DNA from: Chloroflexota bacterium
Lineage (GTDB): Bacteria > Chloroflexota > Dehalococcoidia > SM23-28-2 > RBG-16-64-32
Direction of reading: 5' to 3'
Length of the DNA: 7,010 nt
Assembly (NCBI GenBank): GCA_022561095.1
Contig: JADFRV010000119.1
Location: forward strand, 1 to 7,010
Position 1 is the stretch's first letter, and each line of letters opens with the position of its first letter. Positions 1-7,010 of this stretch are shown here, one piece after another. The position numbers and the translations under genes were made by a program. The notes beneath the pieces are model-generated. The model was not told the DNA's origin. It was given only the letters and a program-made list of their open reading frames with translations, and did not search any database.

Positions 1-1
1 C

Positions 2-2619
<2,618 letters not shown>

Positions 2620-2623
<4 letters not shown>

Positions 2624-3396
2624 AGCTGGAGACCGCCCGCATCCTCTCCCACGAGCAGGTGTACGAGGACACGTTCCTCATGTGGCTCTCCTGCCCGCCC
2701 ATAGCCCGCGGCGCCTCGCCGGGGCGCTTCCTCATGATCCACTGCGCTGACGGTTATGACCCGCTGCTGCCGAGGCCCATGAGCTTCCACCGCTTCCGCG
2801 ATAATGACGACGAACGTCAGTTTGCCATCCTCTACGACGTCCGCGGGCGGGGGACGGCCTGGCTCTCCCAGCGCCAGGCCGGCGACCAGCTGACGCTGTT
2901 CGGGCCTCTGGGTAGAGGCTACGCCGTCAAACGCGATGCGCAGAACCTGCTCCTGGTCGCCGGCGGGCTCGGCGTCGCGGCGCTCATCGTCCTCGCTGAC
3001 GAGGCGATCAAGCGGGGCAAAGCCGTAACGCTGCTCCAGGGCGCTCGCACCGTGTCCAAGCTCTACCCCACCGAGCTTCTCCCGAAGGAGGTCGAGGTGT
3101 TCTCCGCCACCGACGACGGCTCGGCCGGCCACCACGGCCTCGTAACCGACCTCCTTTCGGATCACCTCCCCTGGGCCGACCAGGTCTTCGCCTGCGGGCC
3201 CAACGCGATGTTTCGCTCAATGTCTGGCGTGCTGAGGGAGGCCCGCACTCGCAAGCCGGTCCAGGCGCTGCTGGAAGAGCGCATGGGCTGCGGCACCGGC
3301 GTCTGCTACGGCTGTGCGGTCTTCGCTCGGCGCGGAGTGAAGCTGGTCTGCAAGGACGGACCCCGCTTCGAGCTTCGAGACGTATTCCCTTATTGA
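2620..3396 (+). CDS. pyrK: Dihydroorotate dehydrogenase B electron-transfer subunit (FAD, [2Fe-2S])
   Basis: PyrK passes electrons from the FMN of PyrD (class 1B) through a [2Fe-2S] cluster and FAD to NAD+, so that dihydroorotate is oxidised to orotate. The 258-residue length is normal for the family. The order is a ferredoxin-reductase-type FAD domain (RPMSFHR at 52-58; second FAD segment around YDVRGRGTAWLS, 72-83), an NAD-binding domain (VAGGLGVAAL at 113-122; FACGPNAM around 190-197), and a C-terminal cluster site. That site has Cys224, Cys229, Cys232 and Cys244 (C-x4-C-x2-C-x11-C), after the usual EERMGCG and before CKDGPRF. The family more often has AP where this protein has VAA in the NAD loop; I do not think this changes the call. 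Start is GTG at 2620, sharing GTGA with the carB stop. No clear Shine-Dalgarno precedes it, so translational coupling to carB is likely. Its partner pyrD is not adjacent but about 3.2 kb downstream. Confidence 0.96.
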
Positions 3397-3682
3397 GCCG
3401 TCACTGTAACATTCGCCGCCCTGCGAGGTTATACATGTGGCGATGGCTATGGGAATACCGTGAAAGACTCGTAGCGCGCCGAACGAGCCTGAAAACAACT
3501 GAGGCCACGGCTCCTGAGCGAGACCGAGGTCGCCCTCAAATGAGCTCCGGCTGAGAGGTCGGAGCGCTGGACAAGCCGGGCGCTAGGCCCCACGGCCTCA
3601 CAGAGCATTCGGGGCGCGGTTAATTTCCGTGCCCCGAACGCTTCTCTATCTAGGGGGCGCTTCGTAGGTGGGTGCCTGCCTA
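3397..3682. other. Gene-free, GC-rich intergenic stretch with several potential RNA stems
   Basis: No convincing coding sequence lies between the pyrK stop and the MBL promoter. Possible stems by eye are 3413-3419 with 3437-3443 (7 bp, one G-U), 3468-3472 with 3483-3487 (5 bp), and 3500-3506 (TGAGGCC) with 3594-3600 (GGCCTCA), a 7-bp pairing that encloses 87 bases. Inside it are two mutually exclusive pairings: 3544-3549 with 3560-3565 (GCTCCG/CGGAGC) and 3547-3552 with 3574-3579 (CCGGCT/AGCCGG). A 12-bp hairpin follows at 3608-3638. A weak promoter-like pair, GTAACA at 3406-3411 and TATACA at 3430-3435 (18-base spacer), lies upstream. Together these could be a small RNA of about 200 bases, or just the decayed 3' untranslated region of the carB-pyrK transcript. 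I recognise no known RNA family here, and GC-rich sequence gives such stems easily. Confidence 0.35.
3608..3638 (+). terminator. Possible terminator hairpin after carB-pyrK
   Basis: The arms TTCGGGGCGCGG (3608-3619) and CCGTGCCCCGAA (3627-3638) pair over 12 bp with one G-U. The loop is 7 bases and AT-rich (3620-3626). The sequence after it (CGCTTCTCTATCT) is pyrimidine-rich but has no real T run, so it is a weak intrinsic terminator at best. It lies about 210 bases after the pyrK stop and upstream of the MBL promoter, a sensible place to separate the two transcripts. Confidence 0.4.
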
Positions 3683-3711
3683 TTGACATGCCAACGCGAA
3701 CACCGTATCTG
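3683..3711 (+). promoter_or_regulatory. Probable sigma-70 promoter of the MBL-fold gene
   Basis: A perfect -35 box TTGACA (3683-3688) is followed after exactly 17 bases by TATCTG (3706-3711), which matches the -10 consensus at 4 of 6 positions. Transcription would start near 3718, giving a leader of about 40 bases that contains the Shine-Dalgarno sequence. The -10 box is the weaker half of the case. Confidence 0.55.
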
Positions 3712-3745
3712 TTATGGGCGTGTGATGTCTGATCGGTGATTTCGG

Positions 3746-3752
3746 AAGGAGG
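3746..3752 (+). promoter_or_regulatory. Ribosome binding site of the MBL-fold gene
   Basis: AAGGAGG lies 5 bases before the ATG at 3758. It is a near-perfect Shine-Dalgarno sequence and fixes the start of this gene. Confidence 0.85.
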
Positions 3753-3757
3753 CTCTC

Positions 3758-4576
3758 ATGGCAGGCGCCAAGGTGACCGTGGGCAACGTAGAGATCGTGT
3801 CGCTACTGGACACGCCGATGGAGTTCCCCTGGGCGGCGTTCTTCCCCAACAACAGCCAGCGGGACTTCGATCCCTATAGGGACCGCTATCCCGGCTCCTA
3901 CGCCGGCGACGGTAAGTTCCGCACCTATGCTCACTGCTACGCGTTGCGTTCCCAGGGTAAGACCGTCCTCGTGGACACCGGCATAGGCCCAGGCATGGGC
4001 GGCCGCCTGTTAGAGGAGATGAACTCGAAGGGCATCCCGCTGGATAGCGTGGACATAGTGATCTTAACGCACCTTCACCCGGACCATGTGGGCTGGAACC
4101 GGACCGCTGACAACGCACCCACCTTCTCCAACGCTCGCTACTGGATCCCTCAGGGCGACTGGGATTACTTCACCAAGCCGGAAGTGTCCTCTCAGAACCC
4201 CCACATCGGCGCGGCCGTCCTGCCCCTCAAGGAGGATGGGCTCATCGACCTCTTCTCCGGCGAGAAGGAGATCACACCGGAGCTAACCACCTACCCCACG
4301 CCGGGGCATACCCCCGGCCACACCAGTATCATAGTCTCTTCGGCGGGTGAGAGAGCGATCATCACCGGCGACCTCGCCCACCACCCAGCCCAGGTCGACC
4401 ACACGGAGTGGTGTTGCGGCTTCGACGGCGACCCCGCAACGGCGGTCGAGACCCGCAGCAAGGTGTTCGACCAGTTAGAGGCGGACGGGCTGCTGGCGGC
4501 CATCTGCCACTTCCCGGACCCGGGGTTCGGCAAGCTGGTGCGGCTGGAGGGGAAGCGCGTCTGGCGGGCGCTGTAG
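3758..4576 (+). CDS. MBL-fold metallohydrolase (lactonase-like group), substrate unknown
   Basis: A 272-residue metallo-beta-lactamase-fold hydrolase, predicted cytoplasmic: no signal peptide or membrane segment is visible. All ligands for a two-metal site are present: His105, His107, Asp109 and His110 in LTHLHPDHVGWN (103-114), His188 at the end of TPGHTPGH (181-188), bridging Asp205 in ITGDLAHHP, and His251 in CHFPDPGFG. An LVDTGIG strand-turn (71-77) precedes them as in the fold. HLHPDHVGWN with a late HFPxPGFG is the pattern I associate with MBL proteins annotated near N-acyl-homoserine lactonases and methyl parathion hydrolase. That class contains many unrelated substrates, so quorum quenching should not be assumed. 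It has its own promoter and a strong ribosome binding site, and appears to be a single-gene transcript unrelated to the pyr genes. It converges on mrp with a 10-base gap. Confidence 0.9.
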   Translation: MAGAKVTVGNVEIVSLLDTPMEFPWAAFFPNNSQRDFDPYRDRYPGSYAGDGKFRTYAHCYALRSQGKTVLVDTGIGPGMGGRLLEEMNSKGIPLDSVDIVILTHLHPDHVGWNRTADNAPTFSNARYWIPQGDWDYFTKPEVSSQNPHIGAAVLPLKEDGLIDLFSGEKEITPELTTYPTPGHTPGHTSIIVSSAGERAIITGDLAHHPAQVDHTEWCCGFDGDPATAVETRSKVFDQLEADGLLAAICHFPDPGFGKLVRLEGKRVWRAL

Positions 4577-4586
4577 AGCGCGGCGT

Positions 4587-5939
4587 TCAGCTGGCCGCGG
4601 CCGTCTGGGCGAAGAAGTGCTGCACGCTCGTCTTAGCGGCGATCTTCTGGGCGATCTCCAGGATCGCCTGCGCCACCGGCGAGTCCGGAGCGCTCACCAT
4701 GATCGGCACGCCGCTGTCGCTGCTCTCACGGACCGTCACATCCAGAGGTATCTCGCCCAGGAAGTCTAGCCCCAGCTCATCGGCGGTTACCTGGGCACCG
4801 CCGTGACCGAAGATGTCCGTGCGCTCGCCGCAGTGCGGACAGGCGAAGTAGCTCATGTTCTCGATGACACCGAAGACGGGCACCTGCAGCTTCTCGAACA
4901 TCATCACCGCCTTCATCGCGTCCTCCAGGGAGACCGAGTTCGGCGTGGTGACGATGACCGTACCTGCGATCGGCGCCTCCTGGGCCATGCTCATCGAAGC
5001 GTCGCTGGTGCCCGGCGGCAGGTCGATCACCAGGTAGTCCAGCGTGTCGTCCTCGATGTCTACTGACTCCTGGACGCTGTCCTGCAGCCGGATGCGCTTT
5101 GCCTGAACCGTTTGGTCGGGCGCTTGGGTGCCGCGCACCTCGATGTGGTCATTCACTTTGAGTTGGCTTACCGAAAGGGGTTCCTCGTTTTGAGCGTGGA
5201 TCTCTACCTGCTCGCCAATCATCACGGTCCAGTTCTGCCCGCTTACCATCACGAGAACCTGCTGATCCTGGACCGAGGTAATGACGCCCGCCAGCCGTAC
5301 CCGCACTTCTCCCCAGGGCATGTCGTGGAGGAGCTGCCGGACGCCGGTGCCGATCATCGGCCCGCGCCAGACCACCGCCAGCCCTTTCTTGAGGACGAAT
5401 CCGATGGACGCCAGCTTCACGCCGTAGCGCTCCACGATCGATAGACCCGTATCGGCCTGCAGGCCGGAGTCCACTCCCAGCATGGTAGGCAGATTGGGGC
5501 CGGTGAGGTCCGCGTCCATGAGGCCGACTTTGGCTCCGAACTTAGTCAGTGCCAGCGCCAGGTTCACGGCCACCGTGGACTTGCCCACGCCGCCCTTGTT
5601 GGACGCCACGGCGATGATGTTGCGTACACCTTCGACCGGCTTCTGGCCCCGCATCGTCGTTGCCCGCACGTCGGCGTCCATATTCACCTCGGCGTGTTCG
5701 ACGTCGTGCAACGCTTCCAGCAGCTCCGTAGCCTGTTGCTTCATCTGTTCGCGCACCGGACAGGCCGGCGTGGTGAGGACGATCCTAACCGCCACGTTGC
5801 CGCCGCATATGTTGATGTCCTCATCTTTGATGAAGCCCAGGCTTACGATGTCGCGATGGAGGTCCGGGTCCTCGATCTGACTGAGAGCGGCGAGTACCTC
5901 CTCCTTGCTGACCTCTCCCGTGGACTTGTCATCGGCCAT
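4587..5939 (-). CDS. mrp: Mrp/ApbC/NBP35-family P-loop ATPase (Fe-S cluster carrier) with inserted DUF5666-like domain
   Basis: The family are cytoplasmic ATPases that bind and hand over [4Fe-4S] clusters. This one has 450 residues against a usual 350-370. Residues 10-88 are a DUF59/MIP18-type domain (DPDLHRDIVSLGF at 24-36, TTPACP at 57-62). The ATPase follows: deviant Walker A SNKGGVGKST (113-122), switch I region DADLTGPNLPTMLG (142-155), WRGPM (191-195), Walker B/switch II VIDLPPGTSD (304-313), and CPHC with Cys367 and Cys370, the conserved CxxC that holds the cluster between two subunits. Residues 212-298 do not belong to the family: they separate the WGE at 209-211 from the LDYLVIDLPPGT that normally follows almost directly. 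Removing them gives about 363 residues, the normal length. The ATG at 5939-5937 has a GGAAGG (5953-5948) 8 bases upstream. The gene is divergent from the small zinc-motif gene. Any role in maturing PyrK's cluster is inference. Confidence 0.95.
   Translation of the reverse strand: MADDKSTGEVSKEEVLAALSQIEDPDLHRDIVSLGFIKDEDINICGGNVAVRIVLTTPACPVREQMKQQATELLEALHDVEHAEVNMDADVRATTMRGQKPVEGVRNIIAVASNKGGVGKSTVAVNLALALTKFGAKVGLMDADLTGPNLPTMLGVDSGLQADTGLSIVERYGVKLASIGFVLKKGLAVVWRGPMIGTGVRQLLHDMPWGEVRVRLAGVITSVQDQQVLVMVSGQNWTVMIGEQVEIHAQNEEPLSVSQLKVNDHIEVRGTQAPDQTVQAKRIRLQDSVQESVDIEDDTLDYLVIDLPPGTSDASMSMAQEAPIAGTVIVTTPNSVSLEDAMKAVMMFEKLQVPVFGVIENMSYFACPHCGERTDIFGHGGAQVTADELGLDFLGEIPLDVTVRESSDSGVPIMVSAPDSPVAQAILEIAQKIAAKTSVQHFFAQTAAAS
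5046..5306 (-). other. DUF5666-like (OB-fold-like) domain inserted in the Mrp ATPase core
   Basis: This is residues 212-298 of the Mrp protein. It reads as an all-beta module: repeated alternating hydrophobic strands, LAGVITSVQDQQVLVMV near 216-232, TVMIGEQVEIHA near 238-249, then LKVNDHIEVRGT (260-271) and TVQAKRIRLQ (277-286). The order 'G-V-I/T-S-V ... L-K-V-G/N-D-x-I/V-E-V-x-G ... T-V-x-A-x-x-I' is the pattern I know from DUF5666. It has no cysteine and no ATPase motif. A hand count of 5101-5280 gives about 57% GC, against about 67% for adjacent 60-base blocks at 4981-5040 and 5341-5400, a modest hint of separate origin. The frame is unbroken on both sides. The DUF5666 assignment is by eye. 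Confidence 0.7.
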
Positions 5940-6054
5940 CTAGCCAGCCTTCCTTTCCCCGCAGTTCGTGTTCTCGCTGAAGTTTACACCTTCGTCATTG
6001 ACGGCGAACAGCATTTTGTGCGGCTCACATGTAACCTTTTTGGGCTTGAATCCG

Positions 6055-6106
6055 TTAGTAAGTATACAATGGTCGAATCGTCAAAGTAAGGGGTTTAGCA
6101 AGTATA
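6055..6106 (+). repeat. Pair of 12-bp direct repeats TTAGYAAGTATA upstream of a strong promoter
   Basis: TTAGTAAGTATA (6055-6066) and TTAGCAAGTATA (6095-6106) match at 11 of 12 positions with a 40-base period. Each runs into a small palindrome, GTATAC (6062-6067) and GTATATAC (6102-6109). The second ends 13 bases before the -35 box of the small gene, a position typical of an activator or repressor site. Both sites could also affect mrp. The regulator is unknown. Confidence 0.5.
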
Positions 6107-6119
6107 TACAGAAGAAACC

Positions 6120-6148
6120 TTGACAACTCCAGAAAGTAGGCTTATAAT
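6120..6148 (+). promoter_or_regulatory. Perfect-consensus sigma-70 promoter of the small zinc-motif gene
   Basis: TTGACA (6120-6125), a 17-base spacer and TATAAT (6143-6148) match the consensus at all 12 positions. Transcription should start near 6153-6155, leaving a leader of about 73 bases. The gene is therefore expected to be strongly transcribed unless repressed. Confidence 0.9.
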
Positions 6149-6213
6149 CCAAACTCCTCAATGTAACGTATAAACGGTAAGGATCATCTTAGAGAGGAGT
6201 AAAGCATCACCCC

Positions 6214-6219
6214 GGAGGT
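6214..6219 (+). promoter_or_regulatory. Ribosome binding site deciding the ATG at 6228
   Basis: GGAGGT lies 8 bases before the ATG at 6228. An in-frame TTG at 6222 would leave only 2 bases, too few, so the ATG is chosen as the start. Confidence 0.85.
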
Positions 6220-6227
6220 GGTTGGCG

Positions 6228-6539
6228 ATGGCTAGTAAGACAGCAGTTAAGGAACGCGGGCCGGAGGTGGAGGCCCCCGCTCAGACGGACGAGTGCAGGC
6301 ACCATTGGATCATCGAGAGGCCGCAGGGTGCCCTTAGCGGCGGTCGCTGCAAGATCTGTGGTGAGGAACGAGAGTTTCGCAACTCCGCTAACGACTACAT
6401 CTGGGACGACGATTCCTCATCGTCAGGCTCCCGCTACGGTGGCCTGCGCGGGGTACGCCCTAGCCCCAAGGCAGCTATTCAGGATGACGATGGGATGGCC
6501 GCGTCCGGCTCAAGGTCCGGGGAGGCCATGCTCGTCTAG
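6228..6539 (+). CDS. Small protein with probable zinc-binding CxHHW...CxxC motif, function unknown
   Basis: A 103-residue soluble protein. The ordered core is residues 21-53: Cys23, His25/His26 and Trp27 in ECRHHW, then Cys41 and Cys44 in CKICGEEREFRNS. One Cys, one or two His and a CxxC knuckle suggest one structural zinc. Similar 'HHW-I/V-I-E ... G-x-C-K/R-x-C-G-x-E-R-x-F-x-N' segments occur, as I recall, in small proteins of Chloroflexota and Actinobacteria, without a function I can name. Residues 1-20 are charged and probably flexible. After the motif comes an acidic/serine linker (WDDDSSSSGS at 59-68) and a low-complexity tail to residue 103. It stands alone between a perfect promoter and a strong hairpin, so it is probably monocistronic and well expressed. 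The motif and start make it a convincing gene. Roles such as nucleic-acid or protein binding are guesses. Confidence 0.85.
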   Translation: MASKTAVKERGPEVEAPAQTDECRHHWIIERPQGALSGGRCKICGEEREFRNSANDYIWDDDSSSSGSRYGGLRGVRPSPKAAIQDDDGMAASGSRSGEAMLV

Positions 6540-6560
6540 AGAACCAAGGTCAACGCACAT

Positions 6561-6586
6561 GAGGAGGCCGCTCTTGCGGCCTCCTC
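6561..6586 (+). terminator. Terminator-like hairpin between the small gene and pyrD
   Basis: GAGGAGGCCGC (6561-6571) and GCGGCCTCCTC (6576-6586) form a perfect 11-bp stem with a TCTT loop. It begins 21 bases after the stop codon. The tail TGTATTT has five T in seven bases, weak but in the right place. It should largely insulate pyrD from the strong promoter at 6120. A hairpin this stable could also partly terminate in the other direction. Confidence 0.75.
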
Positions 6587-6610
6587 TGTATTTAGCGGTC
6601 GCGCAGAGCC

Positions 6611-6616
6611 TATAAT
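6611..6616 (+). promoter_or_regulatory. -10 box of a probable leaderless pyrD promoter
   Basis: A perfect TATAAT ends 9 bases before the pyrD GTG at 6626. The normal start point, 7 bases after the hexamer, would be G6623, leaving a leader of about 3 bases or none. The -35 zone (about 6587-6594, TGTATTTA) is poor and overlaps the tail of the hairpin at 6561-6586, so the promoter may be weak or need a helper protein. Confidence 0.65.
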
Positions 6617-6625
6617 CGAACAGGC

Positions 6626-7010
6626 GTGAACCTGAACGTAGAGCTTGCACCCGGCCACAAGAGCGGCCTGCCCCTGGCCAACCCCGTGATGACGGCGTCC
6701 GGCACCTTCGGCAACGGGTTGGATTACGTCAAGGTATTCGATATCCAGCGCCTGGGCGCTATCGTCAGCAAGGCCGTCACCCTCCGCCCCCGTCGCGGCA
6801 ACGTCCAGCCTCGCATCGCCGAGACAGCGGGCGGCATGATCAACTCCATCGGTCTCCAGAACATCGGCTTGGAGGCGATCCTGCGCGACATCGCTCCCGT
6901 GTGGGCCACCTGGCGTGTGCCCGTCGTCGTCAACGTCGCCGGCGAGAGCGTGGGCGACTACGCTGAGCTCGCCCGTCGACTGGACGGCGTCCCCGGCGTC
7001 AGCGGCTTGG
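6626..7010 (+). CDS. pyrD: Dihydroorotate dehydrogenase, class 1B catalytic subunit, 3'-truncated by window edge
   Basis: PyrD oxidises dihydroorotate to orotate with FMN; the class 1B enzyme passes electrons to PyrK and then NAD+. Only the first 128 residues are in the window, and the frame is open to the edge. Residues 19-29 (NPVMTASGTFG), Lys49 in SKAVTLRPRRGN (48-59), AGGMINSIGLQN (68-79) and VVVNVAGES (100-108) are class 1 PyrD segments around the FMN and orotate pockets. The catalytic cysteine of class 1B lies beyond the right edge and cannot be checked. GTG at 6626 is the only possible start: the frame has a TAG at 6593-6595 and no ATG, GTG or TTG between. There is no Shine-Dalgarno sequence, which fits the leaderless promoter directly upstream. 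The presence of pyrK at 2620 supports class 1B. Confidence 0.95.
   Translation, partial: MNLNVELAPGHKSGLPLANPVMTASGTFGNGLDYVKVFDIQRLGAIVSKAVTLRPRRGNVQPRIAETAGGMINSIGLQNIGLEAILRDIAPVWATWRVPVVVNVAGESVGDYAELARRLDGVPGVSGL

Larger units (their letters stand above)
5940..6227. other. Divergent intergenic regulatory region between mrp and the small zinc-motif gene
   Basis: This 288-base stretch has no credible gene. Its right half (about 6050-6190) is clearly more AT-rich than the flanking genes. It holds the leader and promoter of mrp (leftward) and of the small gene (rightward), plus two direct repeats. For mrp I see only a weak candidate: TATACT read leftward at 6066-6061 inside the first repeat, with no good -35 at the right distance. 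A TTGACG read leftward at 6084-6079 is only 12 bases from it. The rightward promoter is unambiguous and is listed separately. Confidence 0.6.

Noticed and set aside
3440..3600. Fragments resembling cobalamin or TPP riboswitch motifs (GGGAATACCGTGAAAG, GGCTGAGAG, CTGGACAAGCCGG)
   Set aside because: The remaining obligatory motifs and the right order are missing, and the segment is upstream of the MBL promoter rather than in its leader. I judge the resemblance to be chance.
3447..3689. 80-codon minus-strand frame in the pyrK-MBL spacer
   Set aside because: The composition is Arg/Ser/Ala-rich, as expected of out-of-frame GC-rich DNA. It has no clear ribosome site and no known motif, and it covers the hairpin and promoter area.
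3758..4576. Calling the MBL gene an N-acyl-homoserine lactonase (quorum quenching)
   Set aside because: Only general MBL metal ligands are visible. These are shared by hydrolases with many substrates, and no quorum-sensing gene is nearby.
4568..4602. Small hairpin at the MBL stop (4568-4572/4577-4581) and palindrome GGCCGCGGCC (4593-4602) as a bidirectional terminator
   Set aside because: Stems are only 5 bp and there is no T run on either side. Their position between convergent genes is suggestive, but the evidence is too weak to list.
5046..5306. Intein, or frameshifted/chimeric join, as explanation of the Mrp insertion
   Set aside because: There are no intein splice-site residues or motifs and the insert is too short. 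The frame is continuous, and the segment itself resembles a complete beta domain. A chimeric assembly is not strictly excluded but is not suggested by the sequence.
6061..6084. Leftward mrp promoter made of TTGACG (6084-6079) and TATACT (6066-6061)
   Set aside because: The spacer is only 12 bases, too short for a sigma-70 promoter. It may be chance or overlap with the direct repeat.
6143..6200. TATAATCC stretch recalling the start of purine riboswitches
   Set aside because: The bases are the -10 box of a perfect promoter, and the three-stem purine aptamer pattern does not follow.

Overview
The window is GC-rich bacterial chromosome, densely packed with genes and with conventional sigma-70-type promoters. 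It carries part of the pyrimidine biosynthesis locus plus several accessory genes. High GC, a class 1B PyrD/PyrK pair, a small CxHHW...CxxC protein and a Mrp ATPase with an N-terminal DUF59 domain would fit a Chloroflexota (Dehalococcoidia-like) genome. That assignment is a guess from protein flavour and cannot be proven from this window. No mobile element, CRISPR array, tRNA or rRNA was seen.

Layout. (1) 2-2623, +: the large subunit of carbamoyl-phosphate synthase (carB), missing roughly its first 230 residues off the left edge. (2) 2620-3396, +: pyrK, the iron-sulfur/FAD electron-transfer subunit of dihydroorotate dehydrogenase, coupled to carB by a GTGA overlap. (3) 3397-3757: a 361-base gene-free stretch with several possible RNA stems, a 12-bp hairpin that may end the carB-pyrK transcript, and a promoter for the next gene. 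(4) 3758-4576, +: an MBL-fold metallohydrolase with a complete two-metal ligand set. (5) 4587-5939, -: a Mrp/ApbC/NBP35-type P-loop ATPase converging on the MBL gene with a 10-base gap; about 87 extra residues interrupt its ATPase core. (6) 5940-6227: a divergent regulatory region with a perfect TTGACA-N17-TATAAT promoter and two near-identical 12-bp direct repeats. (7) 6228-6539, +: a 103-residue small protein with a probable zinc-binding motif. (8) 6561-6586: a strong terminator-like hairpin. (9) 6626 to the right edge, +: the start of pyrD (class 1B), preceded by a TATAAT box so close to its only possible start codon that the mRNA should be leaderless.

How the genes fit together. CarB makes carbamoyl phosphate for pyrimidines. 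PyrK and PyrD together form the NAD-dependent dihydroorotate dehydrogenase. Their genes are usually adjacent, but here they are about 3.2 kb apart with an opposite-strand gene between them, and pyrD has its own promoter. Mrp is an Fe-S cluster carrier family and PyrK is an Fe-S protein, but any direct link is inference.

The most unusual item is the Mrp protein. An all-beta, DUF5666-like (OB-fold-like) module sits in frame just before the Walker B/switch II strand of an otherwise ordinary Mrp ATPase.
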